A stretch of DNA of 64,000 nucleotides, from the NCBI GenBank assembly GCA_934120135.1, contig CAKOTK010000002.1, positions 1-64,000 on the forward strand. Direction: 5' to 3'. Below, piece after piece: positions 51,281 to 58,961 of this stretch. The stretch is from an uncultured Clostridia bacterium. GTDB taxonomy: Bacteria > Bacillota > Clostridia > TANB77 > CAG-508. The translations under genes and the position numbers were made by a program. Positions within the stretch are counted from its first letter, which is position 1; every line of letters begins with the position of its first letter. The notes under the pieces are model-generated. The model was given only the letters and a program-made list of their open reading frames with translations. It was not told the origin of the DNA and did no database searches.

Positions 51281-52123
51281 ATGGGAGTAATATATAGTAT
51301 ATTAGAAGCACTAATACCATTTGAATTTATAGATTATGCATTTATGAAAAATGCACTAATTGCAATTATTTTGGTAACACCAGTATTTGCTATTTTAGGT
51401 ACTATGATAGTAAACAATAAAATGGCATTTTTCTCAGATGCACTAGGACATTCAGCTTTAACAGGAATAGCACTAGGAATGGTCTTAGGAATATCAAATA
51501 TGAATATATCAATGATATTATTTGCGGTAATATTTGCATTGTTATTAAACTATGTAAAAAACAAAACAAACTATGGAGCAGATACAATAATAAGTGTATT
51601 TTCATCAATAGCAATAGCACTAGGACTTGCAATGTTAGCACAAAGTGGAAACTTTAATAAATACTCAAGCTATTTAGTGGGAGATATATTAAGCATTAGT
51701 AATACAGAAATATTATACTTATTTTTAGCGTTTATTGCTGTAATTGCATTTTGGTACTTTACATTTAATAAATTAAATGTAACAAGTATAAACACAACAT
51801 TAGCAAGAAGTAGGGGAGTAAATACCAAAACAATTGATAATGTATTTGCAGTGTTAATAGCTATAATTGTAATGATTTCGATTAGATTTATTGGCATTTT
51901 ATTAATAAATTCATTACTTATATTACCAGCAGCCTCTAGTAGAAATGTGGCAAAAAATATGAGAACATACCATTTGTTTGCTGTAATATTTTCATTATTT
52001 TCAGGAATCACAGGCTTAATTATTTCATATTATTGGAACATACCAACAGGTCCAATGATAGTGCTGATATCAGGTTTGATATATTTCATAACATTTGGAT
52101 TAAAAAAGAAAATAAAAGAATAA
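51281..52123 (+). CDS. Metal ABC transporter permease (ZnuB-like)
   Basis: 280 residues, eight to nine hydrophobic segments. ABC-3 family signatures include ALIAIILVTPVFAILGTMIVNNKMAFFSDALGHSALTGIALG and RFIGILLINSLLILPAASSRN. Membrane subunit of the metal importer. No terminator immediately follows; the next transcript begins at the promoter 52165. Confidence 0.92.
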   Translation: MGVIYSILEALIPFEFIDYAFMKNALIAIILVTPVFAILGTMIVNNKMAFFSDALGHSALTGIALGMVLGISNMNISMILFAVIFALLLNYVKNKTNYGADTIISVFSSIAIALGLAMLAQSGNFNKYSSYLVGDILSISNTEILYLFLAFIAVIAFWYFTFNKLNVTSINTTLARSRGVNTKTIDNVFAVLIAIIVMISIRFIGILLINSLLILPAASSRNVAKNMRTYHLFAVIFSLFSGITGLIISYYWNIPTGPMIVLISGLIYFITFGLKKKIKE

Positions 52124-52164
52124 TATACAAAATTTGGAAAATATAATAGAATACTTTAAAAACA

Positions 52165-52193
52165 TTGACATATACTAATAAAAGTAGTATACT
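52165..52193 (+). promoter_or_regulatory. Promoter of small RNA
   Basis: TTGACA (52165-52170), 17 bp, TATACT (52188-52193). Shares TTGACATATA with the minus-strand promoter at 36646. Confidence 0.8.
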
Positions 52194-52199
52194 ATTAAT

Positions 52200-52263
52200 A
52201 GCTTAAATAAAACTGGTTATCTAAGCAACATAGATATGTGAGTGATGACACATATCTTTTTTT
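52200..52263 (+). ncRNA. Candidate small RNA, paralogue of 36545-36611
   Basis: A ~64-nt transcript begins GCTTAAATAA, can pair GCTTA with TAAGC, and ends AGATATGTG-AGTGATGA-CACATATCT followed by TTTTTTT. No coding potential. It converges, tail to tail, on the terminator of a 31-aa minus-strand ORF. Its relative at 36545 likewise converges on a closely similar terminator. Confidence 0.6.
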
Positions 52264-52267
52264 GTGC

Positions 52268-52298
52268 AAAAAAACAGAGCAGGTGATGAACTGCTCTG
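52268..52298 (-). terminator. Terminator of small minus-strand ORF
   Basis: On the minus strand CAGAGCAG-TTCATCAC-CTGCTCTG followed by TTTTTTT. Confidence 0.85.
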
Positions 52299-52307
52299 AA
52301 CTGAAAA

Positions 52308-52403
52308 TCAGTTTTTATCTGTGTTGTTTTTATATGTATTCAACTCTTCTTCCAATTTTTCAATTTTTTGAAGTAGAATCCATATAAGCATAAAACTGGT
52401 CAT
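52308..52403 (-). CDS. 31-aa hydrophobic peptide, possible type I toxin-like gene
   Basis: ATG at 52403, preceded by GAGGAGGTG at ~10-12 bp. The peptide has a hydrophobic N-terminus (TSFMLIWILLQKI) and a charged C-terminus (EKLEEELNTYKNN). It has a dedicated promoter at 52483-52455 and its own terminator, an unusual investment for so short a gene. The opposing small RNA at 52200 suggests a type I toxin-antitoxin-like pair, but the transcripts barely overlap, so this is a hypothesis. Confidence 0.5.
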   Translation of the reverse strand: MTSFMLIWILLQKIEKLEEELNTYKNNTDKN

Positions 52404-52454
52404 TTCTAAACAACACCTCCTCTCTCAAAGATTTCCTTTGAAAAGGATGTGCAT

Positions 52455-52483
52455 ATTATATCAAGATTTTCAGCAATATACAA
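52455..52483 (-). promoter_or_regulatory. Promoter of small minus-strand ORF
   Basis: Minus strand TTGTAT (52483-52478), 17 bp, TATAAT (52460-52455). The 5' UTR contains a TCCTTT/AAAGGA stem-loop upstream of the ribosome binding site. It lies just past the 3' end of pflA. Confidence 0.65.
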
Positions 52484-52520
52484 TATATTTTCCATATTTT
52501 GTATATTGTTGAAAGTGACT

Positions 52521-53234
52521 TTATTGTAATTCCAATATTTTCTTTGCTCTTGATACATCTTCTGGAGTAGCTGGAGGAACACCGTCAAGCTCATATTTTA
52601 ATCCTAATTCTTCCCATTTGAAACGTCCTAAATCATGATAAGGAAGAATTTCAACTTTTTGAACAGAACTTAAACTATGTATAAAATCCTTTAATTTAAG
52701 TAAATCTTCTTCTTTATCTGTAATTCCAGGAACTAATACTTGTCTAATCCACATCGGCTTATTTATACTGCTTAAATATTCTGCAAAGGCCAATTCTTTT
52801 TTATTAGAAACACTTGTCAAATATTTGCAGATATCATCATTTATACATTTTATATCTAACAAAAATAAATCTGCTAAATCAATTATTTGCTTTACCTTAT
52901 CTGTTATATCAAAGCTTCCAGCAGTATCAATAGCTGTATGAATACCATCAGCTTTTAAAGCAGTTAATAGTTCTATTAAAAAATCTTGCTGAACCAATGG
53001 CTCACCACCACTAATTGTAACACCACCACCAGAAGGTACAAAATAGCTTTTGTACCTTTCGATTTTGGCTAATAATTCTGGGACAGTATATTCCATACCA
53101 CCACAAACATCCCAAGTGTCTCTGTTTTGGCAAAATTTACACTGCAAATTGCATCCTTGCATGAAAACCACGAACCTTATACCAGGTCCGTCAACTGTTC
53201 CAAAAGATTCAAATGAGTGTATTCTACCTTTCAT
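52521..53234 (-). CDS. pflA: Pyruvate formate-lyase activating enzyme
   Basis: 237 residues. Radical SAM motif QGCNLQCKFCQNRDTW (CxxxCxxC), then YFVPSGGGVTISGGEPLVQ and LDIKCIND. It generates the glycyl radical on PflB. The start ATG follows TTTAGGAGGAAGTA. Downstream of pflB, separated by a hairpin element. A CxxxCxxC start at residue ~30 is normal for this family. Confidence 0.95.
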   Translation of the reverse strand: MKGRIHSFESFGTVDGPGIRFVVFMQGCNLQCKFCQNRDTWDVCGGMEYTVPELLAKIERYKSYFVPSGGGVTISGGEPLVQQDFLIELLTALKADGIHTAIDTAGSFDITDKVKQIIDLADLFLLDIKCINDDICKYLTSVSNKKELAFAEYLSSINKPMWIRQVLVPGITDKEEDLLKLKDFIHSLSSVQKVEILPYHDLGRFKWEELGLKYELDGVPPATPEDVSRAKKILELQ

Positions 53235-53262
53235 TACTTCCTCCTAAAATTTATATTTAGTA

Positions 53263-53381
53263 GCATAAAAATATGTTTTCGCACCTGTCGCGCAGTTGAA
53301 GGAGTGAGCCAAGACCCGCGTTTAGCTCGGAGGCTTGCCCACGAACGACGACAGCAAGACAGAAGAAAACATATTTTATGC
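53263..53381 (-). repeat. GC-rich intercistronic hairpin element between pflB and pflA
   Basis: The outer arms GCATAAAATATGTTTTC and GAAAACATATTTTTATGC (minus strand) pair almost perfectly. CTGTC/GACAG extends the stem, and the ~75-bp interior is much richer in G+C than its surroundings, with further imperfect pairing (GTGGGCAAGCC with GGTCTTGGCTCAC). No ORF. In a pflB-pflA transcript it would lie right after the pflB stop, so it could protect pflB mRNA or limit pflA readthrough. Confidence 0.7.
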
Positions 53382-53388
53382 ACGAGAA

Positions 53389-55632
53389 CTAAATTTTTTC
53401 ATGTATTGTTCTGTGAATTACTTCTAATTGTTGTTCTCTAGTTAATTTTATAAAGTTAACAGCATATCCAGAAACACGAATTGTTAATTGTGGATACTTT
53501 TCAGGGTGATCCATTGCATCAAGCAATAAATCTCTATCAAATACGTTAACATTTATATGATGTCCTGTTTGAACGAAGAAACCATCTAACATACTTACTA
53601 AGTTATTTACTTTTGAATCTTCATCTTTTCCGAGAGTAGCAGGAGAGATAGAGAATGTGTATGAAATACCATCTTCAGAATATTCATAAGGAAGTTTAGC
53701 AATTGTATTCATAACAGCTAAAGCTCCATTTACATCTCTTCCATGTAGAGGGTTAGCACCAGGTCCAAATGGTTCGCCATCTCTTCTTCCATCAGGAGTA
53801 TTACCAGTATTTTTACCATATACTACGTTTGAAGTAATAGTTAAAACTGATAGTGTAGCTCTTGAATTTTTATAAGTATGATGTTTTTCTAATTTTTTCA
53901 TAAATGATTTTACTATATTAACAGCAATTTCATCAACTCTATCATCGTCATTTCCGTATTTAGGGAAATCACCTTCAACTTGATAATCAACAGCTAATCC
54001 AGTTTCGTCTCTAATTACTTTAACTTTTGCATATTTTATTGCAGATAAAGAATCAGCAACAACTGATAAACCAGCTATACCACAAGCCATTGTTCTTAAA
54101 ATGTCTCTTTCTTTATCATGTAAAGCCATTTCTAATGCTTCATAAGAATATTTATCATGCATATAGTGAATCATATTTAATGCTTTAATATATGTTTTAG
54201 CTAAATATTCCATCATATTATCAAATTTTCTCATAACTTCGTCATAATCTAAATATTCTGAAGTAATAGGGGCAAATTCTGGAGTAACTTGTTTTCCAGA
54301 TTTTTCATCTCTACCACCGTTGATAGCATATAGAAGTGCTTTTGCTAAGTTTGCTCTTGCACCAAAGAATTGCATTTGTTTACCAATTTTCATAGCTGAT
54401 ACACAGCATGCAATACCATAATCATCACCTAAAGTAACTCTCATTAAATCATCATTTTCATATTGAATAGATGAGGTTTTAATAGAAATATCAGCACAGA
54501 ACTTTTTAAATCCTTCTGGTAAATTTTTAGACCATAATACAGTTAAGTTTGGTTCTGGAGCAGGTCCTAAGTTTACTAATGTGTGTAGTATTCTAAAAGA
54601 GTTTTTGGTTACTAATGTTCTTCCATCAATACCCATACCACCAATACTCTCGGTTACCCAAACAGGGTCACCTGTAAATAGAGAGTTGTATTCAGGAGCT
54701 CTTAAGAAACGAACTAGTCTTAATTTTATAACAAATTGATCAATTAATTCTTGAGCTTGTTCTTCTGTTAAAGTACCATTTTTCATATCTCTTTCAATAT
54801 ATACATCTAAGAATGTAGATGTTCTACCTAAACTCATAGCAGCACCATTTTGATCTTTAACAGCAGCTAGATATCCAAAGTATAGCCATTGAATTGCTTC
54901 TTTTGCAGTTGTTGCAGGTTCAGAAATATCATATCCATAACTTGCAGCCATTGCTTTTAATTCATTTAATGCAGCAATTTGGTCGTGCATTTCTTCTCTT
55001 TGACGAATTAACTCATCTGTCATTTCATCAGAATCTAATAAAGAAAATTCTTCTTGTTTTTCTTTAATTAAAACATCAACACCATATAAAGCAACTCTTC
55101 TGTAATCACCAATAATTCTTCCACGACCATATCCATCAGGAAGACCTGTAATTAAGTGTGAGCTTCTAGCAGCTCTTATTTCTGGTGTATATACAGCAAA
55201 AACACCATCATTATGTGTTCTTCTTAAGTTGTGATAAATATATTCGATATTTTCATCAACTTTATATCCATAGCTCTCGCAAGATTTTTCCACTATTCTA
55301 ATACCACCATTTGGCATAATAGCTCTTTTTAATGGGGCATCTGTTTGAAGACCAACTATTTCTTCTAGCTCTTTATTTATATAGCCAGGGGCATAAGCAT
55401 TTATTCCAGATGGAGTTTTAACATCAACATCTAAAACATCTCCATTTTCTCTTTCTTGTTTGTATAAGTCTGTAACGTTATTCCATAGCTTTTGAGTTTT
55501 TTCAGTTGCACCTGCTAAGAAATCATCATTTCCTTCATAAGGTGTGTAATTAGCTTGAATAAAGCCTCTAACATCTATTTCTTTAGTCCATTCGCCTTGT
55601 GTATTAAATCCTTCCCATTGTTTAAATTCCAT
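53389..55632 (-). CDS. pflB: Formate acetyltransferase (pyruvate formate-lyase)
   Basis: 747 residues. The catalytic Cys pair is in DDYGIACCVSAMKIG (about 409-410) and the glycyl-radical site is RVSGYAVNFIKL (Gly about 721). TGLPDGYGRGRIIGDYRRVALYG and NTPDGRRDGEPFGPGANP are PFL signatures. It converts pyruvate and CoA to acetyl-CoA and formate in anaerobic fermentation. The ATG after AAGGAGGTA is preferred over in-frame codons further up. Confidence 0.97.
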   Translation of the reverse strand: MEFKQWEGFNTQGEWTKEIDVRGFIQANYTPYEGNDDFLAGATEKTQKLWNNVTDLYKQERENGDVLDVDVKTPSGINAYAPGYINKELEEIVGLQTDAPLKRAIMPNGGIRIVEKSCESYGYKVDENIEYIYHNLRRTHNDGVFAVYTPEIRAARSSHLITGLPDGYGRGRIIGDYRRVALYGVDVLIKEKQEEFSLLDSDEMTDELIRQREEMHDQIAALNELKAMAASYGYDISEPATTAKEAIQWLYFGYLAAVKDQNGAAMSLGRTSTFLDVYIERDMKNGTLTEEQAQELIDQFVIKLRLVRFLRAPEYNSLFTGDPVWVTESIGGMGIDGRTLVTKNSFRILHTLVNLGPAPEPNLTVLWSKNLPEGFKKFCADISIKTSSIQYENDDLMRVTLGDDYGIACCVSAMKIGKQMQFFGARANLAKALLYAINGGRDEKSGKQVTPEFAPITSEYLDYDEVMRKFDNMMEYLAKTYIKALNMIHYMHDKYSYEALEMALHDKERDILRTMACGIAGLSVVADSLSAIKYAKVKVIRDETGLAVDYQVEGDFPKYGNDDDRVDEIAVNIVKSFMKKLEKHHTYKNSRATLSVLTITSNVVYGKNTGNTPDGRRDGEPFGPGANPLHGRDVNGALAVMNTIAKLPYEYSEDGISYTFSISPATLGKDEDSKVNNLVSMLDGFFVQTGHHINVNVFDRDLLLDAMDHPEKYPQLTIRVSGYAVNFIKLTREQQLEVIHRTIHEKI

Positions 55633-55669
55633 AAAAAATACCTCCTTGTAAAATAATTTTGCACATATT

Positions 55670-55698
55670 ATTATAATATAATAAAACATCTTTATCAA
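55670..55698 (-). promoter_or_regulatory. Promoter of pflBA
   Basis: Minus strand TTGATA (55698-55693), 17 bp, TATAAT (55675-55670). No Rex-type palindrome was recognised. Confidence 0.7.
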
Positions 55699-55717
55699 CA
55701 TTTTTTGACAAAAAAAT

Positions 55718-55747
55718 AAAAGCAAGAGAACAAAATCTCTTGCTTTT
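55718..55747 (-). terminator. Terminator of XRE gene
   Basis: Minus strand AAAAGCAAGAGA/TCTCTTGCTTTT followed by ATTTTTTTG. Confidence 0.85.
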
Positions 55748-55770
55748 AGTATGGTTTAAAACCTTAAAAA

Positions 55771-56097
55771 TTATTCTTCTTCACTAATGACTTTAGCTAT
55801 TTTATAAATTAATTTTTGTTTGTCACTAGATACTGAGTTTAAAATTTCATTAAATTCAGATGTTAAGTAATTATTTGAATTACTAGAAACTCCATTTAAT
55901 ATAGAACCTTCAGAAACACCTAAAATTTCACAAATTTGAGTTAATCTTTTTAAATTAATATGAGAACTACCTCTTTCAATTCTACTTAAAAATGCAATTG
56001 AAACATCTAATTGTTCAGCTAGTTTCTCTTGAGTCATATTTTTCTCAACTCTTGCTTTTTTCAATCTTTCCCCAATGATATTATAATCAAGTGCCAT
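55771..56097 (-). CDS. XRE-family helix-turn-helix regulator
   Basis: 108 residues. The N-terminal HTH_3 domain is IIGERLKKARVEKNMTQEKLAEQLDVSIAFLSRIERGSSHINLKRLTQICEILGV. The C-terminal ~40 residues (SSNSNNYLTSEFNEILNSVSSDKQKLIYKIAKVI) are probably a dimerisation helix. The ATG after GGAGGAGATG is chosen over an in-frame upstream start. Target unknown; adjacent pflB and the leader RNA at 56302 are candidates. Confidence 0.88.
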   Translation of the reverse strand: MALDYNIIGERLKKARVEKNMTQEKLAEQLDVSIAFLSRIERGSSHINLKRLTQICEILGVSEGSILNGVSSNSNNYLTSEFNEILNSVSSDKQKLIYKIAKVISEEE

Positions 56098-56301
56098 GTT
56101 ACATCTCCTCCATAACCTATTTATAAATAATATATAGCATTTAATCGACAAACTTAACAGATACCTAAGCGTTAACATTAACACATATTTATAAAATGTT
56201 TATACTAATAAGTTATTATGTAAGAAAATATGAAAAATATACATGAAGTGAATTTTATGTGAAAATTTTCTCAAAAAGTTGGTAAAAATTTGTAATATCT
56301 A

Positions 56302-56330
56302 TTGAAAAATTAAAATTGATATAGTATTAT
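56302..56330 (+). promoter_or_regulatory. Promoter of leader RNA (copy 2)
   Basis: TTGAAA (56302-56307), 17 bp, TATTAT (56325-56330), identical in hexamers and spacing to the copy at 19716. Confidence 0.75.
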
Positions 56331-56336
56331 AAAAAT

Positions 56337-56531
56337 AGAACAAATCCAGAAGAAAAGTAAGAAAGAGGCACAAACATGGAAAAAGCCAAAACCTTTGCAG
56401 GAGTAGAGAGAGAGAGAGAGAGAGAGAGCCACAACATTAATAAATAACAACCAAGCTAAGAAATTAGCTTTATTAAGCATATTAAAGACAGGTTATAGGT
56501 ATGAAAAATACCTAAATGGCCTGTCTTTTTG
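56337..56531 (+). promoter_or_regulatory. Structured leader RNA with short ORF, hairpin and terminator (copy 2)
   Basis: Same order of parts as 19751-19946: ribosome binding site, (AG)12 ORF, AAGCTAA-GAAA-TTAGCTT (56453-56470), and a terminator with outer AGACAGG/CCTGTCT and inner TAGGTAT/ATACCTA followed by TTTTT (56486-56531). The inner stems of the two copies differ in sequence but both pair. Downstream, AAAGGAGG at 56572-56579 is followed by ATG TAA, an immediate start-stop; the real gene start is at 56714. Confidence 0.7.
56376..56447 (+). CDS. Conserved 23-aa leader peptide with Glu-Arg repeat (copy 2)
   Basis: 24-codon ORF with GAAAGAGGCAC upstream, ending VERERERESHNINK, encoded by (AG)12 at 56405-56428. 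Same length and nearly the same sequence as at 19790. Confidence 0.55.
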   Translation: MEKAKTFAGVERERERESHNINK

Positions 56532-56713
56532 TTGCGAAAATATTTGATTTGTGCAAATTTTTTAGAGAAATAAAGGAGGTTGATGTAAAACAAAATTTTA
56601 ATATTTAATATATATGCATTAAAAATAAATGTATAGTAAATAATTAAATGTATAAATTAAAAATAAAAGAAAGGAGTATGATAAAACTTATCATACAAAA
56701 GGTACAAAGAAAA

Positions 56714-58063
56714 ATGAAAAATAAAAGAAATTATTTAAAAGAAAAAGGTATTACACTAATAGCTTTAGTAGTAACAATTGTAGTTTTGTTAATCTTAGCA
56801 GGAGTAAGCCTAAATGCAATATTTGGTGATAATGGAATAATAAAAAGAGCACAAGATGCCCAAAATAAAATGAACCAAGCAGTAGAAAATGACCAAAAAG
56901 GAATAAATGAATTAAGTAATTGGTTAGACAGTAAAACAAATGGAAGCACAGGAGGGGATAATAATCCATCAACAACACCTAAAATTTCAACATTAGTAGG
57001 AACAGTAGTAGATAAAAATACAAAAGCAGAAGATGCATATGGAAATAAAATAACAATACCAAAAGGATTTAAAATATTACCAAACGGAACAGAAGCAGAT
57101 TCAGCAACTTATACTTATAGCGGAAATAACATTCCAACAGTACAAGATGGAATAGTAATAGTAAATGGAACAGATGGAAATCAATTTGTATGGGTACCAG
57201 TAGGAGAAATAAAAAACAAAGATAATACAACAAATACAATAACCTTAGGAAGATATAGTAACTTTATAGCGCAAAATGAAATTTATACACCAGCCCAATC
57301 TGCAGAAAATTATACTGATGAAATAGAAGTTGGGAAAAACAATAAAGAAAATTATGTTATTGCAAAATTAAATTTGCAAAGTGAAATAAAAATAAACAGA
57401 GCAATTCAATTAGATGGAATATTAGATAATGAAAAAGTCATGCCAACTGCTGCAGAGCCGATTGCTACTATTAAATGTAAAGAATTAAGTACATTTAGAA
57501 AAGGTTCTGCAAGTGAAAACGCTACAGCTAGAGATTTAAAAACATTTATAGAAACAAGCTTAGCAAATGGAGGATATTATATAGGGAGATTTGAAGCAAG
57601 TAAAACAACAGAAAAAATTGAATCAAAATATAATCAAACAGTTTTAGTAAGTATAACTCAGCCTGATGCAGCAACACTAGCAAGAGAAATGTATGGAGAA
57701 ATAAAAGAAAATGATGACTTAATATATGCAAGTGACTTAGTAAATAGCTATGCGTGGGATACAGCGATAACATTTATACAAACATATTCTAGTAACACAA
57801 ACTATGCTAGTGTAAATGTTAGTACATCATTTGCAAAAACAGGTATAAATTCTGATAAATATTGCAATATATGGGACATGTCAGGAAATGCATCAGAATG
57901 GTCAACAGAGGTACCGGTTAGTACATCAGGCTATGTTAGTCGTGGAGGATATCTATATTATACAAATAATGGTACTGGAATAAGAACTGGTGACACAAAG
58001 AATCGTACAATAAATTCGTCTTCAGATAAAGTGGGGTTACGTGCTCTACTTTATGTGAAATAG
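56714..58063 (+). CDS. Pilin-like surface protein with FGE/C-type-lectin-like domain, no variable tract
   Basis: 449 residues from ATG 56714 (AAAGG 11 bp upstream); an ATG at 56678 lies 1 bp from AAGGAG and within a GTATGATAA/TTATCATAC stem, so the start is uncertain. The short leader MKNKRNYLKEKG is followed by ITLIALVVTIVVLLILAG. The body matches the gene at 1-1298 (QFVWVPVG, GYYIGRFEAS, VNSYAWDTA, IWDMSGNASEWSTE, RGG, LRALLYVK). The C-terminal codons are ordinary A-ending ones, and no IMH-like block or hairpin follows the stop, so it is probably not a diversified target. Confidence 0.8.
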   Translation: MKNKRNYLKEKGITLIALVVTIVVLLILAGVSLNAIFGDNGIIKRAQDAQNKMNQAVENDQKGINELSNWLDSKTNGSTGGDNNPSTTPKISTLVGTVVDKNTKAEDAYGNKITIPKGFKILPNGTEADSATYTYSGNNIPTVQDGIVIVNGTDGNQFVWVPVGEIKNKDNTTNTITLGRYSNFIAQNEIYTPAQSAENYTDEIEVGKNNKENYVIAKLNLQSEIKINRAIQLDGILDNEKVMPTAAEPIATIKCKELSTFRKGSASENATARDLKTFIETSLANGGYYIGRFEASKTTEKIESKYNQTVLVSITQPDAATLAREMYGEIKENDDLIYASDLVNSYAWDTAITFIQTYSSNTNYASVNVSTSFAKTGINSDKYCNIWDMSGNASEWSTEVPVSTSGYVSRGGYLYYTNNGTGIRTGDTKNRTINSSSDKVGLRALLYVK

Positions 58064-58268
58064 TTATCAAAATATATAAGTAAATTTTGTGTGAAAAATA
58101 TATTTTCCACTTGTTTTATTTTTACTTATATGCTAAAATACAAATGACTTTAAAAAGGTCTAAATGAATTTAATTATTTTGTAAATACTATTCCTTCTTG
58201 ATATTGATATTAGAAAGGTTTTATATGTCAAAATATTAAATATCAAAACTAACAAGGAGGAAAAGATA

Positions 58269-58436
58269 ATGGCAGACAAAACTTTAACATGTAAAGACTG
58301 TGGTGCTGAATTTGTTTTCACAGAAGGTGAACAACAATTCTATGCTGAAAAAGGTTTTACAAATGAACCTCAAAGATGCCCAGAATGCAGAAAAGCAAGA
58401 AAAGCACAAAGAAGAAACAACAATTTTAACAACTAA
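58269..58436 (+). CDS. Small zinc-ribbon protein
   Basis: 55 residues. CKDCGAEFVFTEGEQQFYAEKG and RCPECRKARKAQRR form two CxxC knuckles of the zf-trcl-type zinc ribbon common in Clostridia, with a basic Asn-rich tail. ACAAGGAGGAAAAG precedes the ATG. It probably binds nucleic acid; role unknown. It has a strong terminator of its own. Confidence 0.88.
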   Translation: MADKTLTCKDCGAEFVFTEGEQQFYAEKGFTNEPQRCPECRKARKAQRRNNNFNN

Positions 58437-58440
58437 TTTT

Positions 58441-58486
58441 AAAAGAGACAGAGCTAACCAAAGCTCCGTCTCTCTCTTTTTTTAAT
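58441..58486 (+). terminator. Terminator of zinc-ribbon gene
   Basis: AGAGACAGAGCT/AGCTCCGTCTCT imperfect stem followed by CTCTTTTTTT. Confidence 0.82.
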
Positions 58487-58537
58487 GTAAACTTAAAAAA
58501 TATCAACACCTTATACTACATAGAGTCTACAATTTTT

Positions 58538-58798
58538 TTATCCTACCTTTTCATGGCTATACTTAAGCTTAGTAGCCATACCTCCACGAATATGCCTTTC
58601 AGCTTTATTTTCATCTAATATTTCTCGTACCTGATGAGCTAAATTAGGGTTTATCTTAAGTAATCTTTCACTAACATCTTTATGAACAGTACTTTTACTA
58701 ACGCCAAACTTTTTAGCAGCACCTCTAACTGTATCTTTCGAATCTATAATATAATGAGCTAATGTAACAGCTCGTTCCTCAATTGAAACTCCAACCAT
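58538..58798 (-). CDS. spoIIID: Sporulation transcriptional regulator SpoIIID
   Basis: 86 residues. The HTH and flank TVRGAAKKFGVSKSTVHKDVSERLLKINP, LAHQVREILDENKAERHIRGG and ATKLKYSHEKVG correspond closely to SpoIIID, the mother-cell regulator acting with sigma-E. The start at 58798, after TATGGGGGT, is preferred to longer in-frame options. It marks the organism as a spore former. Confidence 0.95.
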   Translation of the reverse strand: MVGVSIEERAVTLAHYIIDSKDTVRGAAKKFGVSKSTVHKDVSERLLKINPNLAHQVREILDENKAERHIRGGMATKLKYSHEKVG

Positions 58799-58961
58799 AA
58801 AGAAAACCCCCATAAGAATACTTTTGTTTAATTGTATTCGCATAAGGGTTGTATTATGAATAAAAACCTTCTTAATAAAATTTTAATAAAATACCACTAG
58901 TTTTCTTAAGAATCTAGTGGTAAAATATTCTTGTAAAATAATGAAAGGGAGATTTTTTAAT

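Noticed and set aside
52406..52594. 62-codon minus-strand ORF overlapping the end of pflA
   Set aside because: It lies in another frame of pflA and over the promoter of the small ORF; no supporting site.
53283..53360. GC-rich intergenic segment as a tRNA or other stable RNA
   Set aside because: No T-loop GGTTCRA, no CCA end and no cloverleaf; it is better explained as the interior of an inverted repeat.
53217..53441. Plus-strand ORF across the pflB-pflA gap
   Set aside because: It overlaps the start of pflA and the hairpin element and has no ribosome binding site.
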